Shown here: positions 5,990 through 9,054 of the stretch, piece after piece
How positions within the stretch are numbered: position 1 is the first letter of the stretch
Layout: the number at the start of each line of letters is the position of its first letter
Source of the DNA: Euryarchaeota archaeon UBA89
GTDB taxonomy: Archaea > Thermoplasmatota > Poseidoniia > Poseidoniales > Thalassarchaeaceae
Length of the DNA stretch: 9,054 bases
Direction: 5' to 3'
Assembly (NCBI GenBank): GCA_002495525.1
Contig: DAFS01000041.1
Location: forward strand, 639-9,692
The notes under the pieces: model-generated
Databases searched by the model: none
Seen by the model: the letters and a program-made list of their open reading frames with translations, nothing else
What the model was told of the DNA's origin: nothing
Position numbers and translations under genes: made by a program

Positions 5990-7867
5990 ATGGCGTGGCG
6001 TGACCTCCGTGAATATCTTCTAAATTTGAGAGATTCTGATGAACTAATTCGTATCAGTCACCCTGTTGATTGCTACTTAGAAGCAGGATGTATTGCTGAC
6101 AAGTTAGTAAAGAAAGGCGGTCCAGCAATTATTTTTGATCAACCGAGATTAGCGAATGGAGAAATTAGTAAATTTCCACTCGCTATGAATCTTTTTGGAA
6201 CCAGAGAAAGAACGAATAAAGCATTAGGAGTTGAAAATCCAAAAGAGATTGGAGAAACAATGGTTGGACTAATGAAACCAGATATCGGAGGAATCCTAAA
6301 GAAACCATGGACGGGTTTAGAATTGGCAATGCAAGGAATGTCTATGGCACCAAAAAAAGTTAGGAAAGGAGCATGTCAAGCTGTTGTGATGAAAGATCCT
6401 GATATGACCAAACTTCCAATCCCGACAACATGGCCTATGGATGGAGGACCTTTCATTACATTACCACTTGTCGTAACAAAGGATCCAAAAACTGGTCAGC
6501 ATAATATGGGTATGTATAGAGGACAAATTTTTGGTAAAAAGGAAATTGGACTACATTGGCAAGCACATAAACACGCAGCAGATCATGCAGATGATGTTGG
6601 GAAAGAAAATCGAATGCCTGTGGCTATATGTTTAGGAGGTCCGCCACCAGTAATGTTTAGTGCAATATCTCCTTTACCTGACAATCTTTCAGAATATGAA
6701 TTTGCAGGGTTACTGAATAAAAGAAGATTAAGAATAACAAAATGTCTTACCAACGATCTCTGGGTACCCGCGGAAGTTGACTTTGTAATTGAAGGATATA
6801 CAATACCAGGTGAAACAAGAACAGAAGGCCCTTTTGGAGATCATTTTGGATATTACTGTCTGGAAGAAGAATATCCTGTTATGCATGTAACAGCAATTAC
6901 TCATCGAAAAGACCCGACTGTTCCAATGACAATTGTAGGAGTACCACCGATGGAAGATGGTTACTTAGGTGAGGCAATTGGTGATGCATTTAGACCAGTC
7001 TTACAATTTCAACACAGAGATGTTAAAGATTTATTTTTACCTTTAGAAACTGGTTTTCATAATCTTGCAATTGTAGCTTCGAAACAACGTTATCCTAGAC
7101 AAGCAAGGAAAACAGCTCTGGGATTAATGGGTGCAGGACAAATGATGTTTTTAAAATCCATAATTGCAGTAAATGAAGATCATAATGTAAAAGATCTCGA
7201 GGCATTACTGAAAGCTTTGGATTATAATGTAAGAATCCCTGAAGATTTAATCATCCTTGATGGAATGGTCGCTGATTCTCTAGCTCATGCTTCTCCATGG
7301 CAAAATGTACACTCAAAGCTACTAATTGATGCAACCACTCCAACTCCTAACGACCCTAGGGCAAATGAACCTAAGATGATGGGATGCCCTGATTCTTTAG
7401 GAGTATCTGCTTCAGGGATAGAAGGAGTTACTAAGGCCAAAATGATGGCTTCATCAATGCTAGTTGTAACTACTAATGTTGAAGGTGGACCAAAGCCAGA
7501 ATCTAGTATGGAAGAAGTAAATGAAGAGGCTGCTGCAGCACAAAGAGAGAAAATTGCAAGAATCCGTGATGAAATATGGGCATTAGAATCATCTAAGAAT
7601 TTAAGATGGCTTTTCATTACTGATGATGATGCAGACTTAGATGATGAACATTGGAGGAGGAGATTACTTTGGCAACTATTTTGTAGATTCGAAGTCTCTC
7701 GAGATTTCCACTTTGATGAGCAAAGGAAAAGAGTTGCTTGGGATGCCACTGCGCCAATTCCGTCCAATGAAGGACCGCTACCTGTGAGAAGATGGCCTGC
7801 GGTAACATTACACGACCCCGAAGTTGAAGAAAAGGTAGATGCTTGGATGGAAAGAGAGGGTTTGTGA
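5990..7867 (+). CDS. UbiD-family decarboxylase, probably menaquinone synthesis (MqnL-like)
   Basis: 625 residues. UbiD enzymes use prenylated FMN to decarboxylate aromatic or unsaturated acids. Expected active-site residues are present: N172 and R177 (HNMGMYRGQ), the metal-site region H189 (GLHWQAHKH), E235, and the pair E279/D284 in EGPFGDH, corresponding to the two acidic catalytic positions of Fdc1/UbiD. The C-terminal part has FITDDDADLDD and DATAPIP, as in other UbiD proteins; it is longer than E. coli UbiD (about 500). The ATG at 5990 is chosen because MAWRDLREYL matches the family N-terminus. An in-frame ATG at 5942 would add 16 untypical residues, and frames further upstream run over the reductase gene. 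Its stop overlaps the prenyltransferase start (TGATG). Pairing with a MqnP-like UbiA suggests the futalosine route; another aromatic acid remains possible. Confidence 0.9.
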   Translation: MAWRDLREYLLNLRDSDELIRISHPVDCYLEAGCIADKLVKKGGPAIIFDQPRLANGEISKFPLAMNLFGTRERTNKALGVENPKEIGETMVGLMKPDIGGILKKPWTGLELAMQGMSMAPKKVRKGACQAVVMKDPDMTKLPIPTTWPMDGGPFITLPLVVTKDPKTGQHNMGMYRGQIFGKKEIGLHWQAHKHAADHADDVGKENRMPVAICLGGPPPVMFSAISPLPDNLSEYEFAGLLNKRRLRITKCLTNDLWVPAEVDFVIEGYTIPGETRTEGPFGDHFGYYCLEEEYPVMHVTAITHRKDPTVPMTIVGVPPMEDGYLGEAIGDAFRPVLQFQHRDVKDLFLPLETGFHNLAIVASKQRYPRQARKTALGLMGAGQMMFLKSIIAVNEDHNVKDLEALLKALDYNVRIPEDLIILDGMVADSLAHASPWQNVHSKLLIDATTPTPNDPRANEPKMMGCPDSLGVSASGIEGVTKAKMMASSMLVVTTNVEGGPKPESSMEEVNEEAAAAQREKIARIRDEIWALESSKNLRWLFITDDDADLDDEHWRRRLLWQLFCRFEVSRDFHFDEQRKRVAWDATAPIPSNEGPLPVRRWPAVTLHDPEVEEKVDAWMEREGL

Positions 7868-8805
7868 TGGGGACAAAAGAGATTCTAGAGTTTGTAAAAA
7901 TTGAGCATACTCTTTTCTCTCTTCCATTTGTTCTCATTGGATATATCCTTGCTTACAATCAATTTTTCTATGAATCTGATTCAAGTAATTTAGAATGGAT
8001 AAGAATGGATTTACTATGGATTCTAGTAGCAGCTGTTGGAGCTCGTGGTCTTGCAATGGCTCTGAATCGTATTATTGATCGAGATATAGATGCTGCAAAT
8101 CCACGTACATCTGGGAGACATTTGGTATCTGGCTCAATGTCAATGAATACTGCTTGGAAATTATCTGCAATTTTTCTAGGTATGCTTTTGATTGGTGCAT
8201 GGCAACTTAATGAAGTAGCACTAATGATGGCTTGGTTACCAGTTCTTGCATTCGTAATTTATCCCTATACTAAGCGTTACACATGGCTATGTCATTTGTG
8301 GCTTGGGTTGTGTTTAGGTTTAGCACCGGCAGGAGCTTGGGTTGCAGTTGCTGCCGATGTACATGGATGGGCAGCAATTACTGGCTTAGAGGGTGGTGAC
8401 TATCTTTGGTTCCCAACTATCTTCTTTATTTCCTTAGGTGTAGCTCTTTGGATAACTGCTTTTGATATTAATTATGCAAGAATGGATGTTGAAAGTGATA
8501 GAGAAAATGGAATCAATTCATTCCCTGCAAGATTCAGTGATGAAATAACAACTAGAACTTCCATTCAGTTGACTCTCCTATGGTTTGCTTGCTTTGCCAT
8601 TTCAGATCCGATGAGTGAAATATGGTTCTTAGGGGCTGCAGGACTAATGTCGATAGCCAATGTTGGAGTTATTCTAATGAGAAATAGGTTGAATGATTTT
8701 CAAACTACTTTGTTTAGAGTTTCAATGTTAACAGGTTGGGTCTTATTGATTGCAATCATTTTGATGGATCCTTCTGCTAATATCGATACCATAATTGAGG
8801 GATAA
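7867..8805 (+). CDS. UbiA-family prenyltransferase, MqnP-like
   Basis: A 312-residue integral membrane prenyltransferase. It transfers an isoprenoid chain from a diphosphate donor to an aromatic ring acid, here probably the futalosine-pathway naphthoate. Both Mg-diphosphate motifs are intact: NRIIDRDID (N67, D71, D75) and D200-x-x-Y203-x-x-x-D207-x-x-x-D211. MqnP-like stretches are ALNRIIDRDIDAANPRT, YPYTKRYTWLCHLWLG and GINSFPARF. Several hydrophobic helices follow the family pattern and the length is normal. The ATG at 7867 shares a base with the preceding TGA and has a GAGG SD seven bases upstream (7856-7859); an earlier ATG at 7843 lies inside the decarboxylase gene. Coupling to the UbiD gene supports a joint quinone role. 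A purely lipid-type UbiA is less likely given the sequence. Confidence 0.92.
   Translation: MGTKEILEFVKIEHTLFSLPFVLIGYILAYNQFFYESDSSNLEWIRMDLLWILVAAVGARGLAMALNRIIDRDIDAANPRTSGRHLVSGSMSMNTAWKLSAIFLGMLLIGAWQLNEVALMMAWLPVLAFVIYPYTKRYTWLCHLWLGLCLGLAPAGAWVAVAADVHGWAAITGLEGGDYLWFPTIFFISLGVALWITAFDINYARMDVESDRENGINSFPARFSDEITTRTSIQLTLLWFACFAISDPMSEIWFLGAAGLMSIANVGVILMRNRLNDFQTTLFRVSMLTGWVLLIAIILMDPSANIDTIIEG
8797..8801 (+). promoter_or_regulatory. SD of uvrB inside the prenyltransferase gene
   Basis: GAGGG, 5 nt before the uvrB ATG at 8807. It overlaps the last codons of the upstream gene, indicating coupled translation. Confidence 0.6.
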
Positions 8806-8806
8806 A

Positions 8807-9054
8807 ATGTTTGTTTTAAAGTCAGATTATGGAACGGCTGGTGATCAAGAACAAGCGATTCAAGAGTTGATTAAACAAATCAATGAAGGTCAAGAAAGAT
8901 GCGTATTGATGGGAGTTACTGGCTCAGGAAAAACATTCGCAATGGCCAATATTATCGAAAGATTACAGATTCCAACATTGATATTATCACACAATAAAAC
9001 TCTTGCAAGACAATTATGGCAAGAAATGAGTGAACTATTTCCTGAAAATGCAGT
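8807..9054 (+). CDS. uvrB: UvrABC system protein B, N-terminal part (runs off window)
   Basis: The first 82 codons plus two bases of excinuclease subunit B, the damage-verifying helicase-like ATPase of nucleotide excision repair, acting on DNA with UvrA and UvrC. The N-terminus F-x-L-K-S-D-Y and AGDQEQAI are typical. Walker A is GVTGSGKT (36-43), followed by FAMANIIE, LSHNKTLARQL (60-70) and LFPENAV leading toward the missing beta-hairpin. The start lies one base after the prenyltransferase stop codon with a good SD. UvrB is of bacterial origin and is patchily distributed in archaea. Identification is secure, but integrity beyond the window cannot be judged. Confidence 0.95.
   Translation, partial: MFVLKSDYGTAGDQEQAIQELIKQINEGQERCVLMGVTGSGKTFAMANIIERLQIPTLILSHNKTLARQLWQEMSELFPENA

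Noticed and set aside
7285..7937. Minus-strand open frames opposite the 3' end of the UbiD gene
   Set aside because: Overlap strongly supported coding sequence on the other strand, resemble no family and have no SD; treated as chance open frames.

Overview
The window looks like the chromosome of an uncultured euryarchaeon, most likely a marine Thermoplasmatota-type lineage such as Marine Group II/III. The archaeal signs are a short (204-residue) uS2 protein, a long-form SlyD-like FKBP, a geranylgeranyl reductase of the archaeal lipid family and compact genes with short Shine-Dalgarno (SD) spacing. Coding DNA is AT-rich, and several intergenic spots are clearly GC-richer. The lineage is inferred from gene content alone; no 16S gene is present.

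Layout. Positions 1-5911 are read from the minus strand and 5990-9054 from the plus strand, diverging from a spacer of about 80 bp at 5912-5989. Minus strand, in order of transcription: geranylgeranyl reductase (4661-5911), overlapping ccmF (2290-4671); a 78-bp spacer; a SlyD-like FKBP peptidyl-prolyl isomerase (1516-2211); a spacer holding a GC-rich foldable element (1448-1514); a small unknown lipoprotein (741-1358); rpsB for uS2 (53-667); and the first codons of an unknown gene joined to rpsB by a TAATG overlap (1-53). Plus strand: a UbiD-family decarboxylase (5990-7867), a UbiA/MqnP-like prenyltransferase (7867-8805) and the 5' end of uvrB (8807 onward). These three are packed with a 1-nt overlap and a 1-nt gap.

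How the genes work together. UbiD and UbiA together resemble the late (mqnL/mqnP-like) steps of menaquinone synthesis by the futalosine route: prenylation of the ring acid and decarboxylation. Geranylgeranyl reductase, facing them, could saturate the isoprenoid chains of archaeal lipids, of menaquinone, or both. CcmF is the haem-lyase core of system I cytochrome c maturation. The centre of the window is therefore a respiratory membrane cluster (quinone, lipid, cytochrome c). The FKBP-lipoprotein-rpsB block concerns protein folding and translation, and uvrB (nucleotide excision repair) trails the quinone operon.

The most interesting signals not explained by genes are a 67-nt GC-rich imperfect hairpin at 1448-1514, and a perfect 7-bp inverted repeat at 668-696 that encloses the ribosome-binding site of rpsB. 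No tRNA, rRNA, CRISPR array or insertion sequence was seen. No stretch longer than 300 bases lacks a gene.
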